Shown piece after piece: positions 35,554-49,072 of a stretch of 64,000 nucleotides of DNA; within the stretch, counting starts at the first letter, position 1; each line of letters begins with the position of its first letter. A program made the translations under genes and the position numbers. The DNA is taken from the NCBI GenBank assembly GCA_032622095.1, contig CP136069.1, forward strand, positions 37,796,194 through 37,860,193. Direction: 5' to 3'. This stretch comes from Siphonodentalium dalli. Taxonomy: Eukaryota > Mollusca > Scaphopoda > Gadilida > Siphonodentaliidae. The notes beneath the pieces were generated by a model that saw only the letters and a list, made by a program, of their open reading frames with translations, was not told where the DNA came from and ran no database searches.

Positions 35554-36093
35554 TTATGTGCACCGCAGTCCAATTGCGCTTCAGTTCAGCGCAAAGTCGC
35601 CGCACCGCAGTGCAATTGCGCTTGAGCGTGGTGCAATGTAGCCGAACCACAGTGCAATTGCGCTTGAGCGTGGTGCAATGTAGCCGAACCGCAGTACAAT
35701 TGCGCTTGAGTGCAGCGCAATTTTGCCGCACCGCAGTGCAATTGCGCTTGAGTGCAGCGCAATTTCGCACCAACACAGCGCAATTTCGCTTCAGTGCAGC
35801 GCACCACAGTGCAATTGCGCTTGAGCGTGGTGCAATGTAGCCGAACAACAGTGCAATTGCGCTTGAGCGTGGTGCAATGTAGCCGAACCACAGTGCAATT
35901 GCGCTTGAGCGTGGTGCAATGTAGCCGAACCACAGCGCAATTGCGCTTGATTGCAGCGCAATTTCGCCGCACCGCAGTGCATTTGCGCTTGAGTGCAGCG
36001 CAATATCGCCGCACCACAGCGCAATTGCGCTTCAGTGCAGCGCAATGTCGTCGCACCTCAGTGCAATTGCGCTTCAGTGCAATGCAGCGCAAT
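35554..36093 (+). repeat. 42-bp minisatellite, unit 4
   Basis: Same copy number and open frames, with about six private substitutions. Confidence 0.9.
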
Positions 36094-38715
36094 CGTGACC
36101 ACTGTGCAATTTTGTCCCTCAGCGCAATAGTCCAAGCGTGTGCATTTGACCGCCGAAACTACGCTGGTACTCGTTCGTTGGTTACAGTGATCTCGCTGGA
36201 TCGCGTATGCACAGCGCAATTTTGCATAATTTTAGCGCAATTTGACTTGAGCAAAGCGCGATTGCACTTGAGTGCAATTGTTCGTAATTAGTTCAGCAGT
36301 CAAATGAGTCTGCGTGCATGGTATGTAGGCATTGTGTGAATTATCATACATATAAATAATGATAACCGTTTTCGCAAAAGATATATGCGAAAATAACACA
36401 ACGCAAACGTGCCTACTTCACAATCAAATTAACCCAGTTAAATAGCCCAGGGTGTGCCCTTTTCCAACGATGCATAGCACGATAGCGTGCTTTATGCCGG
36501 TCTTTAGTTATGGCGTTTTGTAATAACGAGCCTGCCTTTTAGCTGCATTTAATTTCCCTCCAGATAAATTGCTTAACGAATATGCCCCTGTTAGGCTGAC
36601 GCAGATTCAATAGATTCCCGTCTCGCAAAGAATTGGCCGCGCAGAAATTTCAGCGGCATATCATTTCGCTCGAGATAACTGATTGAACCAATCTACCCTA
36701 ATAAGGCGACGAGCTTCCAGGTTTTGCATCGCGCGAACGCAATTAGCCGGCTGCTTGCTAATCTGATTCAACATAGGATCGCAGGGTTTTTATTGAAATG
36801 TTTTGTCACGGTTGGCGTCAGCGAGGTAATTCGATTATATGTCCATCTTAACATGGGTCGACATCGCGGGAGCAGTCAAGATCCGACCTCAACCAAATTT
36901 GTTGTCAAGTTGATGTGGGGGGTTTACATGACCTTGACCTTGACCCTAAAATAACCTTGACCTTTGTTGAAAGACATCTCACTTAAGGGGCTATTTTGCT
37001 AGATATGTGTTGCGATGTACGCGCTTATGTCAATATCCAGAGGCCTCGTATAGCTGTCATTGATAAATATACCGGTATCAAGGAGGCTCCTACAATACTT
37101 TAGTCTGTATCTGACGAACAGACACATGGGACTACGATATAAACTTAAACTAGACCTCCATAGAGAATAACATAGGAGTTGAGTGAAATTGTGGGTAAAA
37201 TCGCGATTTGGAGATGCGCATGTTAACGGAGCTGTTTATTGAATACAATGTGTTCTGTCCGTGTCATACATACCCGACCCGGTGAACTATACAACGTACG
37301 CCGAAACCTGCCATATTCTACATATGAAAGTTTTGTTTCTATTGGCACAATTAGGATCTCGGATACACAATAGTTGATAGGATCACACACCAAAAATGTT
37401 AAAAACCAGACGAGTTATCCAAACGGGCTCAACTGGACTTTTCGTTTTCTATCTATAATTTGAGCTCTCGCGAACCCGTTTGTACGCTGTTTACAATCGG
37501 GCTCGCGGGACAAACGGGCTCGAGCCCGATTAGAAGGTTTAAAGTCTGGAATGTAAGCCCCATTGTAGGCGATTGTTAACTCACACGCACACACACACCA
37601 CACACACACAGACAGATCTTCCAAAATATATAATAGATATTGTACCTTAAGCTATATATTCATGGCACAATAAACTACTATCTATACTTGTATGCCAAAA
37701 ATAAGTTCCTCGAGAACCACTATTTTGGCATAGTCAACTCCAAGACATGCGCTATTTATTAACTAGTCACACACTAACGGGCGGGGAGTCCACGTGTATA
37801 GATTACTAAGCTTTTGTGATATCATGTATACTGTATATTTCAATACCTTGAAACAATTAATTATTATCCAGTGAAAATGTTATGCCCTTCAAGTTGATGC
37901 GATTATTTTAAGCACGTATATATGCGTAACTGCTTGTACACATTGTACCAATCATGCATGACATAACTTATTCTCGGGAGAGAGATGTTCTTTGTGATAC
38001 GAATGGACGTCGGACCGTAGTCGGTATATATTCAACATGAGAGATTTGAATATGATTGTTGTATTAAAGTCCGATTTGACATCATAAACTACCATCGGTG
38101 CGTTTTCTGTACCAGAAAATAATCATGAATCCGTTAATAAGAGGTTTCTAGTGGCCACAGATGGAAGCTTAAACAGGTTTTGGATATTTGTCAGCCTAGC
38201 AAAAAAATCAAATGACAGTCTGTGATAAAGAGCGTCCACGATTTCCTTTCACATAAACAGTAGAGGGTTAAAAGCGTTCTAAATAACATGATCGTATGTG
38301 CTAGTTTTCAGCGTGAACCGGCTGGTTGATTTTGTGGATTTTCCGATTCCTGTGCAATACAAATAATGGTGACTGCAAGTCTTTCTCTTTTGCCAGCTAA
38401 TCTACAAATTACGTCAGGAAATATTTTTTACAAATCTGGTGTCAATCTATATGGATTCTCATTTTGTTTACCGAAATAAAGATGGTGGTATCTCTCCCCT
38501 GAATCCGTTGTAGCAACAAAAATCTAAATGTTCCTAATAAACCCATGGAACTGGAACTGGAACTGGAGCGCGTGACCAAAATTCGGAGAACCAACAACTT
38601 GTTTAACCGGAAACGATGGGCGCCCTTGTAATTTTTACCGTGATTACCCCCCCCCCCCCACAATTCGGCACAGACTTTGTAAAAAATTCCAAATTTTCTG
38701 CTTACAGGCAGAATA

Positions 38716-39219
38716 CACTCTTAGAACAAATGTGTATAAATACTACACAAAATGTGTTACATTTGATCTTAAACAAAATTGTATAGAAATGACACATGAC
38801 ATATGATTATTAAATATGTCGGTGGAATATCATCAACGTTGAATATTATTGAATATGTGAGTGTATCATAGTTATTAGATGAAATGTGTTCTATTGGAGA
38901 AACACAGAACAAACAATTGGCAGCAGCTTTAAATTTTGTTATACACTATGTTTGTGCAAAAACTGAACAACACATAATTGTGTAGCACAAAGTTTTAAAG
39001 CAGCTGCCAATCTTTTATTATGGCAGCTTTTACGAGGTTTATGTCTCAAATAGAAAATATCTCATATATTAAATATAATATACTCACATATTCACTCATA
39101 TTCAATGTTGAGAAAATTCCACCGACACCTTTATGTCATGTGTCATTTCTACACAATTTTGTTTAAGATCAAATGTAACACATATTGTGTAGTATTTATA
39201 CACATTTGTTCTAAGAGTG
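38716..39219 (+). mobile_element. 504-bp MITE with long inverted ends, private to unit 4
   Basis: Terminal inverted repeats of 87 bp start CACTCTTAGAACAAATG and differ at two positions. The element is flanked by TA on both sides (38714-38715 and 39220-39221). The other units carry the uninterrupted site (GCAGAATATAGTTACTTG), so the insertion is recent. The interior is itself a long imperfect palindrome (GGCAGC...GCTGCC arms) with no transposase. TA duplication suggests a Tc1/mariner-like donor, but the terminus is not diagnostic. The right junction reads TA-AGTTAC rather than TA-TAGTTAC, a small change at the site. Confidence 0.88.
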
Positions 39220-39346
39220 TAAGTTACTTGCATTCAATGCCATTGATAATATATATGAATCACGAATACTCAATAATAACTTCCAGAGTAATACGATAAG
39301 AATAACCATAAACAAAATTATTGGGAACGCTTTCTAGTAATCGGCG

Positions 39347-41062
39347 TTAACCATTTCATGACGGGAACTGCACTGGTGCAGTATCAAAGATGCTGTGCCA
39401 GTGCATTCTCTTATATACGCGACTCTCACATAGGGAGCGGCATCGCATATATATAAGAGAATTCACTGGCTGTCAATGTAAATAATATTAGGCCAATGCA
39501 TTATCTTATACATGTACATGTATATGCGAGGCTCGGGAGACTCGCATATATGTGACCCGCCATATCAAATCCAGTCGTAAGTCGGGATTTTTTTTACCCT
39601 GTGCCAATGCATTCTCTTATATATGCGAGTCGACCATAGGTCGCCTCGCATATATAAGAGAATGCATTGGCCTAACAATTTTTTATCATTTTTTTAAAAT
39701 AAATGTTTCTTACAATTTTTAGGATATAAAATAAAAAACATCCATTACCCTGCAGGGAGCCCTACACATATATAGAAGCATATAGAAGAGTGTCGTCTAC
39801 TCATGTTTGTCTGGGGCTCTGTATGGGTGAAATTATAAAATTGTTAAAGAATACAAGAACAAATTATTAATATTGTAAAAAATTGTTAGGCCAATGCATT
39901 CTCTTCTATTTGCGAGGCGACCTATGGTCGACTCGCATATATAAGAGAATGCATTGGCACAGGGTAAAAAAATCCCGACTTACGACTGGATTTGATATGG
40001 CGGGTCACATATAAGAGAATGCATTTGCACAGGATTTTCACAAAATTTAAATGAAGCTCCAGTCATGGAAGGGTTAAATGTGTTTTAAAACAATGGACAA
40101 CGAGCATAAATGGCTTTTACCCATGCATGGCGATCGGTTTTATTTTTTGGCTGCCCATCCAAAATTCTGAAGTTGTCGTATCTCTTCTCGGTCGCCTCGC
40201 ATATATAAGAGAATGCATTGGCCTAACTATTTTTTTACAATTTTTATAATTTGTTCTTGTATTCTTTAACAATTTTATAATTTCACCCACACAGAGCCCC
40301 AGACAAACATGAGCATACGACACTCTTCTATATGCTTCTATATATGTGTGGGGCTCCCTGCAGGGTAATGGATGTTTTTTATTTTATGTCCTAAAAATTG
40401 TAAGAAACATTTATTTAAAAAAAATGATAAAAAATTGTTAGGCCAATGCATTCTCTTATATATGCGAGGCGACCTATGGTCGACTCGCATATATAAGAGA
40501 ATGCATTGGCACAGGGTAAAAAAAATCCCGACTTACGACTGGATTTGATATGGCGGGTCACATATAAGAGAATGCATTTGCACAGGATTTTCACAAAATT
40601 TAAATGAAGCTCCAGTCATGGAAGGGTTAAATGTGTTTTAACACAATGGACAACGAGCATAAATGGCTTTTACCCATGCATGGCGATATGTTTTATTTTT
40701 TGGCTGCCCATCCAAAATTCTGAAGTTGTCGTATCTCTTCTCGGTCGCCTCGCATATATAAGAGAATGCATTGGCCTAACTATTTTTTTACAATTTTAAT
40801 AATTTGTTCTTGTATTCTTTAACAATTTTATAATTTCACCCATACAGAGCCCCAGACAAACATGAGCAGACGACACTCTTCTATATGCTTCTATATATGT
40901 GTGGGGCACCCTGCAGGGTAATGGATGTTTTTTATTTTATGTCCTAAAAATTGTAAGAAACATTTATTTTAAAAAAATGATAAAAAATTGTTAGGCCAAT
41001 GCATTCTCTTATATATGCGAGGCGACCTATTGTCGACTCGCATATATAAGAGAATGCATTGG
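39347..41062 (+). mobile_element. TTAA-ended foldback complex, unit 4
   Basis: All four hairpins (39604, 39891, 40443, 40996) and the 553-bp duplication are present. Sequence differs from the common type up to about 39700 and matches it afterwards. Confidence 0.65.
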
Positions 41063-41989
41063 CACAGTCAGAATATGCTACCATCCATTTGAACATAACA
41101 CCTGGGTTTAAATGACAACTTTATCCATGATATTTGCCCATGAAATCTTCAATAAATAGGTTAACGTATGGCTGACTGGAATTTCATTGAATTCATGAAC
41201 CTTTCAGTGAGAAAATCGTAGTGAAATGTTACCGGTCAATGTGACACATCTACCCGTTCCAAACCGCTATCGCTTTATGCGCTGCATTGAAAGTACCCAA
41301 GTTACCGTGACGATGTTCACCGATTTACCCGTACCCGTTCCCATCGGACGGGTGTCGCAAACTCGCTATTAACGGAATGCCAGAAAAGAAGATACACAGA
41401 TGCAGATGTTGGAGCCATGCAGATAAAACTGAAAGTTCGACGATGGACACACGAGAGAGAGAAATCAAGAACTATCGACTTAATCTTAACAAGGCATCGC
41501 AACGGAAATCAGGTATATATATATATGTTAAATGACATTAATCGACTGTAAGTGAAAGATAAAGGGAGATTCATAACAATAACCGTAGACAACGAGAAAT
41601 TTGTGCTGGTTTGAGCATGAAATATTGGGATTCTGTTAAATCAGTGGAACTAGAAGGTGTCGTGTGGAAATGAATCTATCATCTATGATAATTCTGAAGA
41701 GAACTATGCCAGTGAATTGTTGACCGTTTCAAAATCCAAATGCATGGTGGACAGAGATTCATTTATCCGATATATACCAGAAGGGCTTTGGATTCGTGAT
41801 GGATGAGGATGTCGACTAAATTAAGGCAGGGATTTTCTCAGAAGTCACAGGCAATGATGTTGTTCTGTGATAACCAATAATACACCACACGACACACACA
41901 TGTCCGAAAGTTTCACTATCAACATTTAATTTAGACGACTGCTTCTATTTTTTATATAAAACTCCTGCAATCGACTATCATTGCCAGGA

Positions 41990-42092
41990 GTGGCTGTGGA
42001 TCAGTTGGTGAAGTGCATGACATAATAGGCCAACATAAGCGTCCAGCGATGACGAACTTGTATTGGTTCGAATCCTGATTTGTGATCCACCC
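41990..42092 (+). mobile_element. tRNA-derived SINE-like element, unit 5
   Basis: B box at 42065-42075; as in unit 1. Confidence 0.55.
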
Positions 42093-43146
42093 ACATGGAA
42101 TATAACCATACATAGTAAAGACTATCAACTGTGTGTCAGTTACTGTGTCACTTCAGTTATTATGTAAAATAACTCAATATTTAAGGTATTATATATAATA
42201 ACTGACGAGATCAGTTATTATACATGTTAACTGATTTCAGTTATTAAACAAAATAATTAATCACACGTTTTTAACTGTAACATATACGTGTGTGAGTTTG
42301 TGTGTTGCTTTCCTGAAGTTGGTGGTTTCTACGGGCATTGTGGTGATTTTCAGAATAACCCCTTCTATACTGAATGGATTCTCCCAATCAGTTACAACAA
42401 TATACATTCGAATTGTCTGTCGTTCATTTGGAGGGGTATTCATGTAATAAAAGCAGACGACAGACATACGATCATATAATACACTTATAGCTGAATGATT
42501 CATATTCGTTGGTGAGAATTGTTCAGATTATAAGTTCAACGTCTGTTGAACGTATTATCTAAGCGTTTCCTAAGGGAACTCCTCACCAATGGGTATTTAG
42601 TATAAAAAGGGTTAAATTAACCATGGGTGCGGTCTCTTTCAACACCCGTAGACTGACAGCGTAGCTAGATAAGATAAATATCAAGATACGGATGAGGTTT
42701 ATTGACAATCAGGTCACATTCACATAAACAGAACATATGAGAAAGTATTAAGTGATTGATGCTGATTGGTGAAATAAAAGTGATGCAACTTCCTTAATGT
42801 TCACGTCCAACAGTCATCAGCTATAGGACATTGCATTAAAGGGCCTACATGGTGCTATATCATAAGAGTTGCATGAAAGAGGAAATTATATACATGATCG
42901 CATGAAGTGTTATTAGGCTGAAATACTGAGTTACTTATTGGACTTGAAGATTAAAGGCCTATCTAGCCAGTGACTTAATTCCAAATGCTACAATATAAAA
43001 TGCTACAATATGTGTTACAAGTTATATATCTTGTGGAAAACAATATGACGAAATATGAGTAGAAGCTCAACAGTGAGGTAACAGTGAAAGTTGTCCAAGA
43101 TACATATAACACAATCGAACTATATGTAAATAAATGTAATATAGTA

Positions 43147-43536
43147 TTAACCCTTTACCCAACAGAAGGGCCCTGTGCCAATGCATTCTCTTATATATGC
43201 GAGTCGACCATAGGTCGCCTCGCATATATAAGAGAATGCATTGGCTTAACACATTAAAAATTATAAAATTGTTAAAGAATGTAAGAAAAAATGATAAAAA
43301 AAGATTTTTTTTAGGACAATGCATTCTCTTATATATGCGAGGCGACCTATGGTCGACTCGCATATATAAGAGAATGCATTGGCACAGGGCATAACTGTAA
43401 CTATCACAATGTGGTCAAGGAGCCGGTTCCAATGATATCCATATTTGTATGGTTTTATTGAGACAGACCCAAGATAATTTAGGCTGTTGCAGCTTTATTT
43501 GGCCGGTTTTGGCCGGTTTGTTGGGTAAAGGGTTAA
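43147..43536 (+). mobile_element. TTAA-ended MITE with two hairpins, unit 5
   Basis: Same ends; hairpins at 43178-43244 and 43316-43382. Confidence 0.75.
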
Positions 43537-43947
43537 TTAATTAAAACATATCTAAAACTTTCCTACTGATAGTGAAGGTCATCAACTGCCCCTTTCTTGT
43601 AAATGGGAGTTGTGAAGCTGTGGGAACATATTGATGGAAAATCTCCAGAGGATAAAATCCTATTGAATACATGACATATAGGGGTTTACACAATTCCAAG
43701 GATGAGCATTGTCGTATAATCACGTTCTGACTCCATGCATTGTTACAGTGTAGACTGTAACTTTTTGCTGGCCTTGAACACGACATTCTCGATTGCTAAC
43801 ATTGGTTTTTCCAGGCACAGGCATGACACGAACGCCGCTGCATAACAAACAACCATCATCGAAATATATACTTGTATCTGAAATTAAGAACAGTAAATTG
43901 TAATAGTATACCTGATGTGACTTGCTCTCGTTCTGGTTGGCTTTAAA

Positions 43948-44439
43948 ATGGACTCATACTCACTTACAATTGTCTTTCTATTGATAGTAATATACTCATT
44001 TCGCACAATCGGATTGGCTCCTGAAGATATGACCAATATGAAACTCCCTTGTACGCGCAATATCGGCATATCATTAGACTTATTCATTAAAGCCTCTTGG
44101 TGGTTTGAGCTCCAACATGTACCAAATATTATTCGCTTTTTATTTTTATCCCAGTATCGAAATAGGTCGATACATAATTCAATTACCTTTCTACGGGCAT
44201 TATATGTCCCAGAAATACGCATCGGAGTCATAAAAAGTACAAATTTGAACACGGTGTTTGGGTCCAAAAACAAACAACACCCATGTACACGGCATGGAAC
44301 AGAAAAGAGAATTCAGTGTTGGTATGTTCATGATATGGTAGAAATAAAGAGCGAATGTTACACTTCTGTGCGAGAAATTGAAAACACCTGGACAATAGCT
44401 GTGACCATGGGAAATATTGTTCAGAGCACATGCAGCTGA
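43948..44439 (+). CDS. hypothetical small membrane or secreted protein, unit 5
   Basis: Intact 163-codon copy with the same Ile18Phe, Leu19Arg and Thr24Ala changes as unit 3 plus a silent change at Ser5 (TCT to TCA) shared with unit 7. Function unknown. Confidence 0.33.
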   Translation: MDSYSLTIVFLLIVIYSFRTIGLAPEDMTNMKLPCTRNIGISLDLFIKASWWFELQHVPNIIRFLFLSQYRNRSIHNSITFLRALYVPEIRIGVIKSTNLNTVFGSKNKQHPCTRHGTEKRIQCWYVHDMVEIKSECYTSVREIENTWTIAVTMGNIVQSTCS

Positions 44440-44806
44440 TATATCCATAGGTGCATGGTGTATTTAACAACCTATCTTATACTCTTTTCCAAATTCCGCA
44501 GACAAAATTTCGAAGCTCGAATGGGCCATGTCCGTTTAATTTTAGTGATCTTACAAGTATCTCCTTAACCTAGATATTACATGTTTTGTTTTAAATCGTG
44601 AGGTCCGAACCCATGTATACGTGTACATCTTTGACTACTTTAACCACTTAAACCTGATATATCCTTTTTCTTATCAGCACTATACTCTTTACTCTTTACT
44701 ATATTTTCATGAGAGCAAATCATCACGGGTAGAGGATCGTCAATAAGTTGCATAACTTGTACTCCAATCCCCTGTTGCCATATCACATGTATAATTATAT
44801 CATACT

Positions 44807-45560
44807 AGAAGGTGACCCGACTTCGTCCGGGCTTTGACCTTGAATTGACCATTTTGAAGGTTAAGGTCAGGTGGGGTCAAACACCAACACCCCAAAAATG
44901 GTGGAAATCGGCCCAGCGGATACCGGGAAATCGGCCCAGCGGATAGCGAGATACCCTATGCATCAAATTTCGTCCGTAAAAATCCGCCAGTTTAACCCGA
45001 TTTGATTTCCACTCAAGTATATAAACGCGCCTCATATACACACGCTCATTAATTATCAAGTTTCAACGTAAAGATAAATTACCATCGGTGCCCGAGATAT
45101 CGCCAAGACGTCTGAAACAGTCAAATGCATCGGCCGGTTAAGCGTTAACGTGATCTAACGTTATGACCTCCAACGACGTCATAGGAGTTACGCATTGTTT
45201 TTATCCTGATGGAAGATAGTACCACTTCGTCTTGATAATTGAGACAGATAACTAAAACGGATACATACGCATTATATATCGTTGGAAAGAGGGAACACGA
45301 AAGATTCTCACAGTGTCATTATTATGACTGGCATTTTATTATTCGCGCTGTTTCGAATCGATTTGTAAGCACCGAACTCAAATGAAAGTCCCGTAACACA
45401 GCGTAAAAACAGATTTGACCTCGGCACGTGAAAAGTTGACCTCGGATCTGAAAATTAATATGCCTATGCCACTTCCCGATCGATAGTATCCTCACATACG
45501 AAGTTTCATCGAAATCGGGTCGGCCGTTTTCGAGTTCATCGCGAACACACACACACACAC
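44807..45560 (+). mobile_element. retroelement-like block with AC tail, unit 5
   Basis: As in unit 1. Confidence 0.4.
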
Positions 45561-45788
45561 GCAGTCTAACGCCGTGTGTCAATTGGGGTCTTTTGCGTCA
45601 AACCTACAACCGGGTTCTACCCTTTCCGCTGTTCCTACCACCTAGAAAATTCGGAAGTAGACACGGAAGGACAACTGAAGCGTTTTCAGGCAAAAATAAC
45701 TTTGTGTTTTTATAATCATAACTGGGCTCAGGTGTGACACATGTGTATGACAAATGGGAAAGTCATATGTAAATAAATGGCATCGCGC

Positions 45789-46328
45789 TTATGTGCACCG
45801 CAGTCAAATTGCGCTTCAGTTCAGCGCAAAGTCGCCGCACCGCAGTGCAATTGCGCTTGAGCGTGGTGCAATGTAGCCGAACCACAGTGCAATTGCGCTT
45901 GAGCGTGGTGCAATGTAGCCGAACCGCAGTACAATTGCGCTTGAGTGCAGCGCAATTTTGCCGCACCGCAGTGCAATTGCGCTTGAGTGCAGCGCAATTT
46001 CGCACCAACACAGCGCAATTTCGCTTCAGTGCAGCGCACCACAGTGCAATTGCGCTTGAGCGTGGTGCAATGTAGCCGAACAACAGTGCAATTGCGCTTG
46101 AGCGTGGTGCAATGTAGCCGAACCGCAGTGCAATTGCGCTTGAGCGTGGTGCAATGTAGCCGAACCACAGTGCAATTGCGCTTGAGTGCAGCGCAATTTC
46201 GCCGCACCGCAGTGTATTTGCGCTTGAGTGCAGCGCAATATCGCCGCACCACAGCGCAATTGCGCTTCAGTGCAGCGCAATGTCGTCGCACCTCAGTGCA
46301 ATTGCGCTTCAGTGCAATGCAGCGCAAT
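45789..46328 (+). repeat. 42-bp minisatellite, unit 5
   Basis: As in unit 1. Confidence 0.9.
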
Positions 46329-49072
46329 CGTGACCACTGTGCAATTTTGTCCCTCAGCGCAATAGTCCAAGCGTGTGCATTTGACCGCCGAAACTACGCT
46401 GGTACTCGTTCGTTGGTTACAGTGATCTCGCTGGATCGCGTATGCACAGCGCAATTTTGCATAATTTTAGCGCAATTTGACTTGAGCAAAGCGCGATTGC
46501 ACTTGAGTGCAATTGTTCGTAATTAGTTCAGCAGTCAAATGAGTCTGCGTGCATGGTATGTAGGCATTGTGTGAATTATCATACATATAAATAATGATAA
46601 CCGTTTTCGCAAAAGATATATGCGAAAATAACACAACGCAAACGTGCCTACTTCACAATCAAATTAACCCAGTTAAATAGCCCAGGGTGTGCCCTTTTCC
46701 AACGATGCATAGCACGATAGCGTGCTTTATGCCGGTCTTTAGTTATGGCGTTTTGTAATAACGAGCCTGCCTTTTAGCTGCATTTAATTTCCCTCCAGAT
46801 AAATTGCTTAACGAATATGCCCCTGTTAGGCTGACGCAGATTCAATAGATTCCCGTCTCGCAAAGAATTGGCCGCGCAGAAATTTCAGCGGCATATCATT
46901 TCGCTCGAGATAACTGATTGAACCAATCTACCCTAATAAGGCGACGAGCTTCCAGGTTTTGCATCGCGCGAACGCAATTAGCCGGCTGCTTGCTAATCTG
47001 ATTCAACATAGGATCGCAGGGTTTTTATTGAAATGTTTTGTCACGGTTGGCGTCAGCGAGGTAATTCGATTATATGTCCATCTTAACATGGGTCGACATC
47101 GCGGGAGCAGTCAAGATCCGACCTCAACCAAATTTGTTGTCAAGTTGATGTGGGGGGTTTACATGACCTTGACCCTAAAATAACCTTGACCTTTGTTGAA
47201 AGACATCTCACTTAAGGGGCTATTTTGCTAGATATGTGTTGCGATGTACGCGCTTATGTCAATATCCAGAGGCCTCGTATAGCTGTCATTGATAAATATA
47301 CCGGTATCAAGGAGGCTCCTACAATACTTTAGTCTGTATCTGACGAACAGACACATGGGACTACGATATAAACTTAAACTAGACCTCCATAGAGAATAAC
47401 ATATAGGAGTTGAGTGAAATTGTGGGTAAAATCGCGATTTGGAGATGCGCATGTTAACGGAGCTGTTTATTGAATACAATGTGTTCTGTCCGTGTCATAC
47501 ATACCCGACCCGGTGAACTATACAACGTACGCCGAAACCTGCCATATTCTACATATGAAAGTTTTGTTTCTATTGGCACAATTAGGATCTCGGATACACA
47601 ATAGTTGATAGGATCACACACCAAAAATGTTAAAAACCAGACGAGTTATCCAAACGGGCTCAACTGGACTTTTCGTTTTCTATCTATAATTTGAGCTCTC
47701 GCGAACCCGTTTGTACGCTGTTTACAATCGGGCTCGCGGGACAAACGGGCTCGAGCCCGATTAGAAGGTTTAAAGTCTGGAATGTAAGCCCCATTGTAGG
47801 CGATTGTTAACTCACACGCACACACACACCACACACACACAGACAGATCTTCCAAAATATATAATAGATATTGTACCTTAAGCTATATATTCATGGCACA
47901 ATAAACTACTATCTATACTTGTATGCCAAAAATAAGTTCCTCGAGAACCACTATTTTGGCATAGTCAACTCCAAGACATGCGCTATTTATTAACTAGTCA
48001 CACACTAACGGGCGGGGAGTCCACGTGTATAGATTACTAAGCTTTTGTGATATCATGTATACTGTATATTTCAATACCTTGAAACAATTAATTATTATCC
48101 AGTGAAAATGTTATGCCCTTCAAGTTGATGCGATTATTTTAAGCACGTATATATGCGTAACTGCTTGTACACATTGTACCAATCATGCATGACATAACTT
48201 ATTCTCGGGAGAGAGATGTTCTTTGTGATACGAATGGACGTCGGATCGTAGTCGGTATATATTCAACATGAGAGATTTGAATATGATTGTTGTATTAAAG
48301 TCCGATTTGACATCATAAACTACCATCGGTGCGTTTTCTGTACCAGAAAATAATCATGAATCCGTTAATAAGAGGTTTCTAGTGGCCACAGATGGAAGCT
48401 TAAACAGGTTTTGGATATTTGTCAGCCTAGCAAAAAAATCAAATGACAGTCTGTGATAAAGAGCGTCCACGATTTCCTTTCACATAAACAGTAGAGGGTT
48501 AAAAGCGTTCTAAATAACATGATCGTATGTGCTCGTTTTCAGCGTGAACCGGCTGGTTGATTTTGTGGATTTTCCGATTCCTGTGCAATACAAATAATGG
48601 TGACTGCAAGTCTTTCTCTTTTGCCAGATAATATACAAATTACGTCAGGAAATATTTTTTACAAATCTGGTGTCAATCTATATGGATTCTCATTTTGTTT
48701 ACCGAAATAAAGATGGTGGTATCTCTCCCCTGAATCCGTTGTAGCAACAAAAATCTAAATGTTCCTAATAAACCCATGGAACTGGAACTGGAACTGGAGC
48801 GCGTGACCAAAATTCGGAGAACCAACAACTTGTTTAACCGGAAACGATGGGCGCCCTTGTAATTTTTACCGTGATTACCCCCCCCCCCCCACAATTCGGC
48901 ACAGACTTTGTAAAAAAATCCAAATTTTCTGCTTACAGGCAGAATATAGTTACTTGCATTCAATGCCATTGATAATATATATGAATCACGAATACTCAAT
49001 AATAACTTCCAGAGTAATACGATAAGAATAACCATAATTTTTTTTATTGGGAACGCTTTCTAGTAATCGGCG

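Larger units (their letters stand above)
33115..41293 (+). repeat. macrosatellite unit 4, 5' end lost, diverged type
   Basis: Starts inside the MITE and then follows the normal order. It has more substitutions and small indels than any other complete copy up to about 39700, carries a private 504-bp MITE (38716-39219), and returns to the common sequence type within the foldback complex. It lacks the exon-like stretch and the SINE. Confidence 0.93.
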
